From Maniola hyperantus (Eukaryota; Arthropoda; Insecta; Lepidoptera; Nymphalidae), in assembly GCF_902806685.2 (NCBI RefSeq), contig NC_048561.1:7405439-7469438 (forward strand): a stretch of 64,000 nt of DNA. The letters are read 5' to 3'. Positions 30,526-44,400 of this stretch are shown here, piece after piece. The notes below the pieces were generated by a model. That model worked only from the letters and a program-made list of their open reading frames with translations, made no database searches and was not told the origin of the DNA. The translations under genes were made by a program, and so were the position numbers. Positions within the stretch are counted from its first letter, which is position 1. Each line of letters starts with the position of its first letter.

Positions 30526-31554
30526 ATGATTTGATTTTTTGTTTTGGTAAAAATATTGTGAATATGATAAAGTTACATTTTGATAAAGTACTTAGGTATA
30601 AGTCCCGCAAATTGCTATTGCGCTGGAACCATGTCTCATGAACATCGACGTCAATGACGTCATTTTGACGCCAGCCGAAATAAAAATATACCATCAGCTC
30701 GAAACTTCAGTCTAGTGCTGACGTCACTAAAATGGCGGCCACGCGCATGTGCAATTTGCGGGACTTATAACGGACAAAACAACCCCGATTGTTCGTATAA
30801 AAATATAAAACCATCATAATTTTAAAAGTATAAAAAATTAATTAATTCTGACTCTTTGTATAGGTTTCGGGAAAAGATCTTTGCATATTGGAAGTCTTGA
30901 GTAGGAAGTATTATCTGTAATCTTATTGATGTTTGTATTTTTATTTTGTCACATATTATGTTTGTAAATGTTGTATTAACTTATAATTGGCGACTACATT
31001 TAGTAAGTAATATTTTCAGAATTAAGTTTTTTCTTTAAATGTATTAGTGTAAGTAGCCGTTAGTTAATTTAATAAATAAAAAATAAAACAAATATAGTCC
31101 TTACTTCTCGGTAGGAGCGACATTCCTAACTCACGTGTAGATTGTTACTCGATCATATTGAACATAATATATATGTATTTGTATACCTACATACCATCTC
31201 GTATGGCACATACCAGCCAGGTAATTACTCAACATATAAATATACAATTGAAAGGATAAACTGACTGTCTGACTGACGTCAACATACAGCTCAAACCGCT
31301 GTCTAGAAACTTGAGATAACCTAGACCTATTCCAAGAAAGGATTTTCAGAAAACGGACGCTGCTCGCGACTTCACCCTGCTTTTAATTGATAAAATTTCA
31401 TGATTTTTTTTTGATTTCTCGGGGAAAAAGTCACTTTATATTTTATATACCTTTTTTGATTTCTCGGGGAAAAAGTCACTTTATATATACCTGCCAAAAA
31501 TCACACACAATAATTTTTATGAAAATAAAAATATATATAAATCTATACTTCCAT
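30526..31554. other. Intergenic sequence, no gene
   Basis: AT-rich, with a short Jockey-like tail near 31089-31140 and a duplicated GATTTCTCGGGGAAAAAGTC at 31407 and 31459. The adjoining 31766-32174 interval is also empty of genes. Confidence -1.
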
Positions 31555-32367
31555 ACTAATATTATAAATGCGAAAGTGTGTCTGTCTGTCTGTCTGCTAG
31601 CCATTCACGGCTCATCCGTTCAACCGATTTTGACGAAATTTGGTACAGAGATAGCTTGCATCCCGGGGAAGGACATATGCTACTTTTATCGCGAAAAATC
31701 AAAGAGTTCCCACGGGATTTTTAAAACCTGAATCCACACGGACGAAGTCGCGGGCATCATCTAGTGATTTATATGTAAATAGTAAATATTGTAATACATA
31801 ATATTATGTATGCTATGTCTATGCTATGCTGTTATAACAATCATGCGCATTAGGCATTAAAAGCAATTGCAAATGTATGTTTTTTACATCAAGCAGGTAC
31901 CACGTACCTATAAGAATAAGAATAAGAATAATTTATTTAGAATTTAGACACAAGAAACAAGTTTCCTACCCTCTGCACTAGGAAAACCCTGTATATATAA
32001 ATACCTAAAATGTATTATGTAATGTAATATAAACCCTATACCTAAAATGTTCCTATATAGACATCAAAGTTTATTTTGATCTCAAATGGTTTCCACTTTC
32101 CAATTGTAAAAGATTTTTGTTATTCTACAAGTCAGTTTCAAAGTCAAAAATTTTATAGACAACATTAGGTATTTATACTTCATCCTCATCATCATCTGAA
32201 TCCATCGCTGGCCCACTACTGAGTACGGGTTTCCTCTCAGAATTAGAAGTGTTTACTTAGACCATTGCTATCCAAATGCGGATGGGCAGACTTCACACGT
32301 CTGAGGACTGAACATCATGGAGAACTCTCAGGCATGCAGGTTTCCTCGCCATGTTTTTAAGTCATCA

Positions 32368-32690
32368 TCATGATCAACCCATTACCGGCTCACTAGAGAG
32401 GACAGGTCTCCTCTCAGAGTGAGAAGGGTTTTGGCCATAGTCTACCACGCTGGCCAAGTGCGGATTGGCAGACTTCACACACCTTTGAGAACATTATGGA
32501 GAACTCTCAGGCATGCAGGTTTCCTCAAGATGTTTTCCTTCACCGTTAAAGCAAGTGATGTTTAAATTACCTACTTAAAAACGCACATAACTCCGAAAAT
32601 TTAGAGGTGCGTGCCCGGGATCGAACCCCCGACCTCCGATTGGAAGGCGGACGTCCTAACCACTAGGCTATCACAGTTTCTTTATACTAG
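32368..32690 (-). mobile_element. R4 SINE, near full length
   Basis: Minus strand: head AGCCTAGTGGTTAGGACGTC, box B GGGGGTTCGATCCCGGGC, body, then a TGATGATG tail at the left. A partial second copy lies at 32175-32352 (minus). Confidence -1.
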
Positions 32691-32982
32691 TAGGTAGTAA
32701 TTTGATTATCTAAGGTGCGAGAGTTCAACTTGGTTTTTACCCGACTGCAGCGAAGCCCAAAGGAGGGTTATGTGTTTGTTAATATTTTGATTATTTTGAG
32801 CTCGTGTCAGTCTTGCCCTTGGCTGCAAACTACACTCCAAGGGAAGTATGAATGAGGTCTAAGCTGGCCTCGCTTGCCTTGATGATGCCTATTTACTCGC
32901 GCTTTGAAGGTTTACAAATTATATACGGCGATTCTTAATCAAAATCAGTATTAGACATTAGGTATATCTTATACTTATTCAC

Positions 32983-33418
32983 AAAAAAAAACCGGCCAAG
33001 TGCTTGTCAGGCTCGCGCAATGAGGGTTCCGTACTACAGTCGTATTTTTTCGACATTTTGCACGAGAATTCAAAACTATGATGCATAAAAATAAATAAAA
33101 ATCTGTTTTAGAATGTACAGGTCAGGTGAAGACCTTTCATATGATACCCCACTTGATATAGTCACTCACTTCGAAAGTTGAAAATACTAATTATTAGTTC
33201 ATGACCACAATTTAATTTTTTTTGTGTGATCTAACCCTAAATTCACGATTTTCAGATTTTTCCCCAAATGTCAGCTATAAGATCTACCTACCTGACAAAT
33301 TTCATGATTCTAGGTCAACGGGAAGTAGTAAGTACCCTGTAGGTTTCTTGACAGACAGACAGACAACTAAGTGATCCTATAAGGGTTCCGTTTTCCTTTT
33401 GAGGTACGGAACCCTAAA
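32983..33418 (+). repeat. R3 element, near full length
   Basis: Runs from AACCGGCCAAGTGC to GGTACGGAACCCTAAAAA; serves as the reference copy of R3 here. No coding capacity. Confidence -1.
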
Positions 33419-33792
33419 AATTACAACATCTATTTAGAAGGTACTTAGGTAGATACCTACTTACTTCTTTTTTAATAATTCGTGATAAATCGTTAAGTAG
33501 GTACCTATATATCAATAAGAATGCACAAAGGTTCACACAAATTGACTTAGTAATTAAGACGCACTCGCTAGGTTCTTACCCTAACCGCAGATAAAGCGAT
33601 TATAATATTATATATTATGTAGGTACCTATAACACATAAATTTTATGCTACAGCTTTAAAATAATATAATATATTTTTTTAAAGTCCTACCTAGTTATAG
33701 GTCCCTGCTTAATTAAAATTCAAATGAACAAAGTAGATAAATATGTACTGAACGTAGTAATTATTATACCAAGCGTAAATTAGTACCTACAA

Positions 33793-34637
33793 AAACCAGC
33801 CAAGTGCGAGTCAGACTCGCGCACCGATGGTTCCGTAATACAGTCGTATTTTATCGACCCTTTTCACGATAAATCAAAAACTATTATGCATATATAAAAT
33901 CTGTTTTAGAAAGAACAGGTAAAGCCCTTTCATATGATACCCCACTTGGTATAGCAATCTAACTTTGAAAGTTGAAAATACTAATATTTGTCCATGAACA
34001 CATTTTAATTTTTTTGCGATATAACCACAAATTGACAGTTTTCGGATTTACCCCCTTATGTCTGCTATAAGACCTACCTAGTACCTACCTACCAAATTTC
34101 ATGATTCTAGGTCAACGGAAAGTAGGTACCCTATAGGTTTCTTGACAGACACGACAGACAGACAGACAACGAAGTGATTCTATAAGGGTTCCTTTTTAGG
34201 GTTCCGTACCTCAAAAGGAAAATAGAACCCTTGTAAGATCACTTTGTTGTCTTTCTGTCTGTCTGTCAAGAAACCTACAGGGTAGGTACTTTCCGTTGAC
34301 CTAGAATCATGAAATTTGGCAGGTAGGTAGGTCTTATAGCAGACATAAGAAGAAAAAATCTGAAAACCGTAAATTTGTGGTTACATTACACAAAAATATA
34401 TAAATTGTGGTCATGAACTAATAATTATTATTTTCAATTTTCGAAGTAAGATAACTATATCAAGTGGGGTATCATATGAAAGGTCTTCACCTGTGCATTC
34501 TTAAAACAGATTTTTATTTATTTTAAATATTTTAATGTATCATAGTTTTAAATTATTGTGCTGAATGTCGAAAAAAATACGACTGTAGTACGGAACCCTC
34601 GGTGCGCGAGCCTGACTCGCACTTGGCCGGTTTTTCC
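33793..34637. repeat. Two R3 elements head to head
   Basis: A plus-strand R3 (33793-34198) abuts a minus-strand R3 (34197-34637) at the GGTTCCGTACCTCAAAAGG end, forming an inverted repeat of about 840 bp. Both carry the usual internal AGACAGACAGAC stretch. Confidence -1.
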
Positions 34638-35021
34638 TTTTGAGGTACGGAACCCTAAAAAGTACAAAAACTCACCTTCGCAATACCAAGTAGGTACCGG
34701 TTTTTAACGCGCTCTAAACTTAGTACTTACATGAAGGAAAAAAAGCTTAAAAGCACTTATAGCAGTTTAACAATGGGCAGCCTTGGAAAAAAACATGGGA
34801 GAATGGACATACAACCAAAACGTTGACCTAATAGTATCGCAATATCATTTCATGTAGATTATTGTTTAATAAATGTTTAATTATTATTTACTTATTACAT
34901 TTGTTCAAAAAAAGTTACAATAAAAATAAAATGTAAATTAAAAATAACACTAGAAAACACTATAAAAAACAATGCACGTCCAGCTTTAATATTTAAAAAA
35001 ATAATTGAATTTGACACTTAC

Positions 35022-35147
35022 TTTTTTAAAATTTGAACTGAATACGCGAGCAACGGTTGCGAGATGGTCGGCGACTGGTCATTTACCAACTCACGCTGAG
35101 AGTTCTTGGCCATTTGTTAATTTACAATGAATTTTAGATCTTATATA
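35022..35147 (-). promoter_or_regulatory. Candidate TATA promoter and first noncoding exon
   Basis: On the minus strand TATATAAG (35147-35140) is followed 40-50 bases later by AACTCTCAGCGTGAG and then a donor, TTTTAAAAAA followed by GTAAGTGTC, at 35021. This is the layout of an insect promoter with a short leader exon. The segment is free of the repeat families around it. Candidate targets are GILT as an alternative start or an unseen minus-strand transcript. Confidence -1.
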
Positions 35148-35379
35148 GAACGAATTAGAGCTTAGTTTTGTGTAATCAGCGTGCTTGTGCAAACGCATTG
35201 TAGATTGATGTAGACCGTTTACATTATATCGTGCCTATACAACCGGCACACCTTTATCGATAACGGCTTCTGCGGCATACAACCCTTAATCGTAATGATT
35301 TATGACCCCATTCGCATGTTCGTAATGGCCTTAGTATAGGTAATAATTTATTTAATTCAATGGTAGCACTGGTTGATGC

Positions 35380-35690
35380 ATGCTGTAATAGCCTAGTGGT
35401 TAGGAAGTCCACCTTCTAGTCGAAGGTCGGGGGTTCGATCGCGGACACGCACCTCTTACTTTTCGGAGCTATGTGCGTTTTAACTAATTATACCTATATC
35501 CCTTGCTAAAACGGTGAAGGAAAACATCGTGAGGAAACCTGCATGCCTGAGAGTTCTTCATAATGTTCTTAAAGGTGAAGTCTACCAATCCGCACATGGC
35601 CAGCGTGGTAGACTATGGCCAAACCCTTCTTACTCTGAGAGGAGACCGGTGCTCTGTAGTAAGCTGACGATGGGTGGTGATGATGACTGG
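35380..35690 (+). mobile_element. R4 SINE, near full length
   Basis: TAATAGCCTAGTGGTTAGGA head, GGGGGTTCGATCGCGGAC, body AACATCGTGAGGAAACCTGC, tail GGTGGTGATGATGA. Other partial copies: 5690-5850, 18885-19060, 37374-37460 (minus), 38798-38870, 39425-39530. Confidence -1.
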
Positions 35691-35884
35691 TTGACGCAGC
35701 GATTCCGTTTCCGACTAGCTGAATATTATGATCGTGACGTTATAATGTAAACGTACTCCACGGTACGGTAGGTAAATAAGAGCGTTAATTCGCTCGTGCG
35801 TACGTATTGCGTACGTTACCCTTTTAACGTTGATTGTAAATTATATTATTGCAATCTAAACTTCGTACATATCCATGTAGCAGC

Positions 35885-36345
35885 CTCTTATAGGATCACT
35901 TCGTTGTCTGTCTGTCTGTCTGTGGTAGGTAGGTCAGCACAAGTTTGTGGCTACATCACAAAAAAACCCGGCCAAGTGCGAGTCAACACGCGCAACGAGG
36001 GCTCGACATTTTGCACGATAATTCAAAAACTATAATGCATAAAAATAAACAAAAATCTGTTTTAGAATGCATGAAGACCTTTCATATGATACACCACTTG
36101 ATATAGTTATCTTACTTCGAAAATGGAAAATACTAATTATTAGTTTGTTTTTTGTGTGATGTAACCACAAATTCACGGTTTTCAGATTTTTCCCCGAATG
36201 TCAGCTATGAGACCTACCTACCTGCCTAAATTTCATGATTCTAGGTCAACGGGAAGTACCCTGTAGGTTTCTTGACAGACCGACACACAGACAGACAGAC
36301 AGACATACAACAAAGTGATCCTATAAGGGTTCCGTTTTTCCTTTT
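35885..36345 (+). repeat. R3 elements, one partial minus and one plus
   Basis: A short minus-strand fragment (35885-35965) is joined to a plus-strand copy starting CCCGGCCAAGTGCGAGTC. Further partial R3 copies lie at 37089-37285, 43852-44075 and 54726-54990. Confidence -1.
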
Positions 36346-36350
36346 GTGTG

Positions 36351-36650
36351 TTGCTATGTTAGTAGGAGAACTAGAGTAGGTAACCGACATAGCTCAACGG
36401 GTTGCGAAGCTGAAGTGGCAATGGGCAGGGCACATAGTTCGTACAACCGATAGACGTTGGGGTCCCAAGGTGCTGGAATGGCGACCTCGCACCGGAAGAC
36501 GCAGCGTTGGAAGACCTCCCACTAGGTGGACGGACGACATCAGACGAGTCGCAGGGAGCCGCTGGATGGCGACGCAAGACCGTGGCAGGTGGAAGTCCCT
36601 ACAAGAGACCTATGTCCAGCTGTGGACGTCTACCGGTTGATGATGATGAT
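36351..36650 (+). mobile_element. RTE-like LINE 3' fragment
   Basis: Encodes DIAQRVAKLKWQWAGHIVRT and RRSVGRPPTRWTDDIRRVAG, the basic C-terminal region of an endonuclease-RT LINE, ending in a TGATGATGATG tail. 5'-truncated, with frame damage. Confidence -1.
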
Positions 36651-36849
36651 GAAGATGTTAGACGGGAAAAAGAAATGAGACTAGTCTACTTAAATTAAAT
36701 TAGTTTAATTTATGGTTATTATCATAATTTTAAATATTAAATTATATTATTACACAGGAAGTGAAAGTTTAATAAATAACTAGATCTTTCACGTTTGCAA
36801 CTTTATAATATTTCGGTGAAAGTAAAGTAGGTCGGTACTTCCCATTGTA

Positions 36850-37075
36850 ATCTAAATATATAAAAGGAAAAGGTGACTGACTGACTGACTGATCTAACGA
36901 TCAACGCATAGCTCAAACTACTGGATGGATCAGGCTGAAATTTGGCATGCAGCTATTATGACGTAGGCATCCGCTAAGAGAGGATTTTTGAAAATTCAAC
37001 CCGTAAGGGGGTGAAATAGGGGTTTGAAATTTGTGTAGTCCACGCGGACGAAGTCGCGAGCATTAGCTAGTCTAA
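36850..37075 (-). mobile_element. R2 short retroelement
   Basis: Full minus-strand copy with tail TCTAAATATATAAAAGG at the left and GCGAGCATTAGCTAG at the right. Confidence -1.
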
Positions 37076-37660
37076 ATATAGATGTAAAAAACTGGCCAAG
37101 TGCGAGTCAGGCTCGCACAGCGAGGGTTCCGTACCTACTACAGTCGTATTTTTTCGACATTTTGCACGATAATTCAAAAATTATGATGCAAAAAAATAAA
37201 TAAAAATTTGTTTTAGAATGCACAAGTCAAGCTCTTTCATATAGTGCCCCACTTGATATAGTTATCTTTCTTCGAAAATTTAAAATACTAATTTTGAGTC
37301 TAAAAAGTAAAAAGGAAAAGGTCAGTGACTGATCTATCAACACATAGCTCAAACTTCTGGACGGATCGGGGGAAAGTTAGAGGTGCATGCCCGGGATCGA
37401 ACCCCCGATATCCCGAATAGGAGACGGACGTCGTAACCACTAGCTTATGACGTCGAGTACCACTCTCGCAAATTGAATGTTTTTACTCACGTCACGTATC
37501 TATTTTTTAGAATAGAATACTTAGAATAGAATAATGTTTTATTCAAGTAAACTTTTTACGCTTATAAATCGTCAGGTAATTTTAATTTACCACTGGTTCG
37601 GAATGCCGTTCCTACCGAGAAGAACCAGCTTACTCGGCGGTTGCTCTTTTTAATTTTTCA

Positions 37661-38464
37661 ATTTACAATGTTATTATACCATACTATACAAGTCATTGCA
37701 GCCCCGTGCATTGCTGGAGCGAGTCAAATCCAAGCTTTTTTATCATTTACATAGTCTTCGACAGTATACCTAATATGTTTTTTTTGGAGCATACTTTTAA
37801 CACATTTTTTAAACTTGTGTAAAGGCAAGTCTAAAATTTGCTATAGCAGTTAGTTGTTTCCCACGAGAGTACATGGAATGGTGACAACTGACATCCCACA
37901 GCCTTTACCGTTAGTTGCCTAACAAGTGTAGAGGAGTGGTGAAAGGCGACACTTTTTGTGTTCCGATTGTGCTTACAACCTTGCCTAAAGATCCTACCTT
38001 TTGACACAAAAGTTATTTCTAGGTCTATGAATGGCGCATGAGGTGAGATGTTTTAAATATGTTCCTTGGGTTAATAGGTACGTGTTATACCTACCTACCT
38101 GTGAAATAGAAAAATAAGTAGGTAACTAAAGTCTAAACGAACCAGTCCAGGAATTGCGTTTTAGATATACATTTATTAATTGGTAAGATTCTTTTATTCT
38201 CTTTTAAGTATAGTTAGACTTATTTAGGTAATAAATAATTGAAAAATCTGGTTGAAAAATTATTATGTTTTAATAGTCGGGTGCAATCCTTGGGTCTGTG
38301 TATTTTGCAGTTACAAAACGCAAGAATTGTCAAATGTCAATGTTGTAGGTTGTCAAAGTCAAATCGATCGCTGTGTTATTGTGGTGTTATTCTATTGTTC
38401 TCCTAACCGAAAATACTGAAAAATAACAAACCAAACAGTGATTTTGTGTTAAAATTGGTGTAAA
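37661..38464. promoter_or_regulatory. Upstream region of PARS2
   Basis: Mostly unique sequence before the PARS2 ATG. The last 120 bases (GTGTTATTGTGGTGTTATTC, then CAAACAGTGATTTTGTG) look like a 5' UTR without a TATA box. The start site was not resolved. Confidence -1.
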
Positions 38465-41400
38465 ATGAGATTTCTATCTCAAATATTTCAGCCGATCATC
38501 ACAATACCCAAGGGCGCAAAGATAAAGAGCACAGAAATAACGTGTAAAAGCCAGAAAGTAAGTTACAATAATACTCCTCTTCAATAAATCGTTAATAAAT
38601 TGACCCATTAATATTAGTCCTAAAGACTTAAAACATTCGTATTAGACTAACAAATGTTGTTTATAAATTCCAGCTGCTCCTGGAATGTGGTCTGGTGAGG
38701 CCGACCAGCTCTGGACTCTTCACCGTCCTGCCTCTAGCACGAAGAGCCATCACCAAACTCGAGAACATAATACACAGCTGTTTGGAGGAGGTACGTAGAA
38801 AGCCGTGATAGCCTACTGGTTAGGACATCCACCTTCTTATTAGAGGTCGGGGGTTCGATCCCGACCTTGTCCCGATGTTTATCCTATTCATAACTTTATT
38901 GAATCAATAGCTAATGAGATCATAGCGAGTTCCGAAACCTGGCACTAGTTGTGTAAAAGAACTTAAAACTAACAACTTATAAAAGAAACAAAGTGAAGAA
39001 AAAAAAGAACAGAAGATGTAGTAGAAGATGGTTGGTTCCAGGTGGGAGGTCAGAGGTTGTCCCTGCCGTGTGTGACGTCAGCCGCGCTGTGGGAGCGGAG
39101 TGGCAGACTGGGTGACATTGGACCAGAACTCGTCAAGGTGGAGGACCGCCATGGGAAGAAGTATTTACTAGCACCCGTTAGTAGATTCATTACGTTCATC
39201 TGTCTGCTTATAACTCCCAAACTATGCATTGTAGGATACTAGATAATGTCTGCGACTTCGTCCGAGTGAATTTAGGATTTTAAAAATCCTTTGATCTTGC
39301 CCATGTCCTTCCCCGAGGCAAGCTATCTCTGTACCAAATTTCATCAAAATCAGTTGAAGGGATGGTCCGTGAAAAGCTAGCTGGCCAAATAAAATAATAG
39401 GTTATAGATATAGCAGGAGAAAGAATTTAGGCCATAGTCTGGGTATGCCTGAGTGTTCTCCATAATATCTTGAAAGGTTTGTGGCCGTGGCAGTGGGCCG
39501 GCGATGCTGTGATCACGATGTTGATGAAGGCATTCCAAATCAGTTTTATTCTAAATCATTTTATATACATAAAAAATGCAGACGGGCAGGATTCGAACCC
39601 GCGTCTTCTGGGATAGCGCCCGACGTCTGACCACTAAGCCACGGTTCGCTTGCTGCCAGTGACGTTTGTCATATGTATGTGCACTCAGTACTGAAGCGAC
39701 TCTTAATGCCATCTAGTAGCGACACATTGCAGCTATCGAAACTACTTTCAAAGGTCCATATTACAACGCAGGTGTTTGAACGAGAAATGACATCTTTACA
39801 GTGCGACAAGGCTCTCTTGGCACTTGAATGACATTGACAGGGGGCGCTGTTGGAGAACAAAGGCTTAGAATATTCAAACAAGAACAAAGGGGACACTTGA
39901 CGGCAACGTTAGTTCCGATTTTCGCCACGCGCCTAGACAGCCTTGTCGCATTGTAGTTATATTCTAAGTGATAAATAAAATGAATTTGTTTTCAGACTCA
40001 CGAGGAAGCAATAGCAGATCTATTGGCAGATGTAGGTCCGTTGTCGTACAAACAGTTACCTTTCATACTGTATCAGGTAAGTTTTTTATAACAAATCAAA
40101 CTACGCTTTATTTGCTTGGACATACAGTTGAAGCTTCCAGAAGACATATTGGAGATGTCTCTCAACAAGTTCAAAGTTTTCATAAAACGTAAACTAATTG
40201 AAAAATCCTATTACAATGTAAAGGATTATTTAAATGATAAGCAAGCTTGGGAATGAGTTGCTTAACGACTTTGTGATAGTTCTAATAAGTTTCAATAATT
40301 TTGTAAAGTGGTGATAATAAAAAGAATACCCGGCTGAGTTTGTTGTGGGCTCTTCTCAGACCTGGGCGCGTTTGGAACCCTCGTAGCATTAGTTTTAAGT
40401 TTGCGTAATAATTATCACCACTATATCTTACAAATCTAACACCATACCAGACCATCAATAAGAGTAATTTATTACCTATTTTGAATAAATCATTTGACTT
40501 TGACTTTGACTTTGACATTGGTTAAACAGCTAATTGTTTCAGATAGGCAACAAATACCGCGACGAGCATAGACCCAAGCATGGCCTCCTCCGTGCCAGAG
40601 AGTTCAGCATGTTGGATGCGTATAGTATACATTCCTCCGACGAGTGTGCGACCAACACTTACAGTATTGTGAGTGAAGCTTATAGGAAGATATTCAGAAG
40701 TTTGGACTTACCTGTACACAGAGGTAAGTTTGATTTATAGGTGACTAGCTGATGCCCGCGACTTCGTCCGTGTGGATTTGGGGTTTTAAAAATCCCGCTG
40801 GAACTCTTTGTTTTTCCGGGATAAAAATTAGCCTATGTTACTTATGAAGTAGACATCCGCTGAGAAAGGATTTTTGAAAATTCAACTTCTAAGGGGGTGA
40901 AATAGGGGTTTGAAAATTGTTTAGTCCACTAGAGCATTAGCTAGTATAACATGTACCTATATGTTTCTGGTACAAATAAATTAATCTAAATATATAAAAG
41001 GAAAAGGTGGCTGACTGACTGACTGACTGACTGACTGACTGATCTATCAACGCACAGCTCAAACTACTGGACGGATCGGGCTGAAATTTGACATGTAGAT
41101 AGCTATTACGACGTAGGCATCCGCTAAGAAAGGATTTTTGAAAATTCAACCTCTAAGGGGGTGAAATAGGGATTTGAAATTTGTGTAGTCCACGCGTACG
41201 AAGTCGCGAGCATAAGCTAGTCTTCTTCTAAATATATAAAAGGAAAAGGTGACTGAATGACTGACTGATCTATCAACGCACAGCTCAAACTACTGGACGG
41301 AACGGGCTGAAATTTGCCATGCAGATAGCTATTATGACGTAGGCATCCGCTAAGAAAGGATTTTTGAAAATTCAACTCCTAAGGGGGTGAAATAGGGGTT

Positions 41401-44400
41401 TAAAATTTGTGTAGTCCACGCGGACGAAGTCGCGAGCATAAGCTAGTAAAATATAATAGAGTTATGGGTTGAATTTTTCGTATTTTTTTTGTAGTGCAAG
41501 CGCCAACGGGTGAAATGGGGGGTAGTCTGTCGCACGAGTGGCAACTGCCCGCGGCGGCCGGCGAGGACGCTCTCGCCGTGTGTGCGTCCTGCTCGCACAC
41601 CGCACTCGCCAACCAGAGTCGTACTTGCGAGAAGTGCGGGAGAGGGACAGATGTAGTCAACAGCATAGAGGTATATTCATCGATCATCATCAATAGCCTT
41701 GTACGGGGGGTGTAGATTCGACCGTACCAAAGGGAGATCTCCCACCGAGCGGTTGGTTGTGCTCGGTAGCGCCAGCTGGGCCGACGGTTGTATCTTGAAA
41801 CTTCTTAATATAGTCCAGATTGCAGAAAACTCCGTTAGTGCGAGTACTGTCGGCGGTACATTTGTTCGGGACTACGTCATGTAATGTTATCGATTAAATA
41901 GCGCCATCTAGTTGCAACTGTGGCAACTGCCACAGCCTAAATCGACTTGTGGATGATCTCAAACTAACCGGCTCGTTGGAAAGCCTGGAGACGCATAGAG
42001 AGACGTTAGCTCTCTATGCGTGTTCTATCGCTTTTATAATGGGGCGTGCTCTGGAGCTTTTGGACCTCATTCCACCCTCCTTTTTCTACTACCGCACCGT
42101 AAGCAATTTCACCCTCACCACCTGGGTGTCTGGTGCATTTTGACCGTCCATTGTGCCAGATCCAGACTGATCTATCAACGCACGGCTTAAACTACTCGAC
42201 GGATCGGGCTGAAATTTGGCATGCAGATAGCTATTATGACGTAGACATCCGCTAAGAAAGGATTATTGAAAGTTCAACCCCTAAGGGGGGGGGGGGGGGG
42301 GGGAAATAGGGGGTTTGAAATTTGGGTAGTCCACGCGGCGTAAGCTAGTCACCACTATATCATCTTACAAATTAACAATTTGGACCATCAGTAAGCGTAA
42401 AATTTTACCTATTCTGAATAAATAATTTGAGTTTGAGACAGACGGACGGAGAAAGTCACACCTTAATGGTTCCATTTTTACCATTTTGGTACGGAACCCT
42501 AAAAATTTGTTTGATTGAATTGGCAGGTGGGTCACACATTCGTGTTGGGCACACGCTACAGTGAACCTTTGCACGCTAACTTCATAGCTCAGAACTCTTC
42601 CAGCGTGCCGCTGCACATGGGCTGTTACGGCATTGGGGTTACTAGGTAAGTTTCATTTATGTCATTATTATCATTGACTTGAAAAAAATATATATAGAGG
42701 TTGTAACCAGAACGCTAACAAAAATATATATTAAGGTGTTAAATATATATAAGGTGTAATATGTTGGCCCGCAGGTTCGCCCGATGTAGTAAGGAAGCAA
42801 AACTTACGCTATTTAAAGCTTACTGTCAAACCTTCTACACGGGGGGCCTGTGGACTAACTACACTCAAAAGGCACTCGACACGCTGAGGGTGCAATACAA
42901 CAATGGTTTCAGGATACTGTTGGGCTTGCCGCGGTTTTGTTCGGCGTCAGGCAAGTTTGCAGAAGCACGAACGGATGATTTCTATGCCATAATAAGGAAA
43001 AGGACGTCATCCATCCTGGCAAGGCTGCGTTCGAGCTCCAACAGTATCCTGAATATGATGGCGGGAAAGCTGGATACGCCAATTCTCCAGCATTTCATTC
43101 AAGTTCTCGTCCAGTAAATACGCAGAGTATTGACCGGACGAGGGCTTGAAAGTGATCCCAAAGTCTAATTGTTTGCGCCCTATTAGGATAGCTGTTGTAA
43201 AAATAAAATAATAATAAAATGTTTATACTAACATAGTTTTTAAGCATTATACTAACAAAATATACTAACATAGTTTTTTAAGCATTATATGTGTACTAAC
43301 AAAATATGGGTCTTTGTTGCCTTATTAAATAAAGAATTAAATTAAATTAAATTAAATTAAATATATATAGGTTGTAACCAGAACGCTAACAAAAATATAT
43401 ATAGAGGTTGTAACCAGAACGCTAACAAAAATATATATGGAGGTTGTAACCAGAACGCTAACAAAAATATATATGGAGGTTGTAACCAGAACGCTAACAA
43501 AAATATATATAGAGGTTGTAACCAGAACGCTAACAAAAATATATATAGAGGTTGTAACCAGAACGCTAACAAAAATATATATAGAGGTTGTAACCAGAAC
43601 GCTAACAAAAATATATATAGAGGTTGTAACCAGAACGCTAACAAAAATATATATAGAGGTTGTAACTAGAACGCTAACAAAAATATATATAGAGGTTGTA
43701 ACCAGAACGCTAACAAAAATATATATAGAGGTTGTAACCAGAACGCTAACAAAAATATATATAGAGGTTGTAACCAGAACGCTAACAAAAACAAGGACAG
43801 GTGATAGTACTGATGATTACTGATATAACCCTGTATATAATATTTTGACCAGTTTTTAGAGTTCCGTACCTCAAAAATAAAAAAAGGATAGGATCACTTT
43901 TTTTGTCTGTCTCTCAATAAAATCTTTAGAATAGGTACTTCCCGTTGGATTAGAATCATGAAATTAGCACAAGTAAAGTCAACAGCAGTGTTCTACATAA
44001 GAATGTGAGGTATTTCTTGTACGATCGTACGGACCCCTTTGTGTGTGAGTCCGACTCACACTTGTCCGGTTTTTAACAGTTAAATATAGATATTGATGTG
44101 ATGATTTCAGGTTAATATCGGCCAGCATAGAATCGCTATCGAGTGACAAGTCGATAAGATGGCCGAAAGCTATCGCACCCTACGCTGCAGTCGTCATCGG
44201 ACCTAAGGTAGGTCACGTTAACTGACTTACTAGCCCCATGTAATACATTTCGGATGTTCCAAATTATTCTAAGATCTCAATTCAGCTTGTTTCTTTACCA
44301 GGAAGGCTCAAAAGAGTGGATCGGACATGGCTTCGACAAGGTTCAATCAATAGCGCGACAGATAGAACAAAATGGCGGCCGCGATGACGTCATCATCGAC

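Noticed and set aside
32600..32690. tRNA gene (GGTTCGATCCCGGGC box)
   Set aside because: The head is joined to the R4 SINE body found many times; acceptor arms do not pair. The same applies at 35400, 38820, 39600, 46330, 52300 and 53200.
43357..43823. Open frames on both strands with EVVTRTLTKIY or FWLQPLYI repeats
   Set aside because: The 36-bp tandem array is a multiple of three, so it stays open by arithmetic; it is a MITE-terminus repeat.
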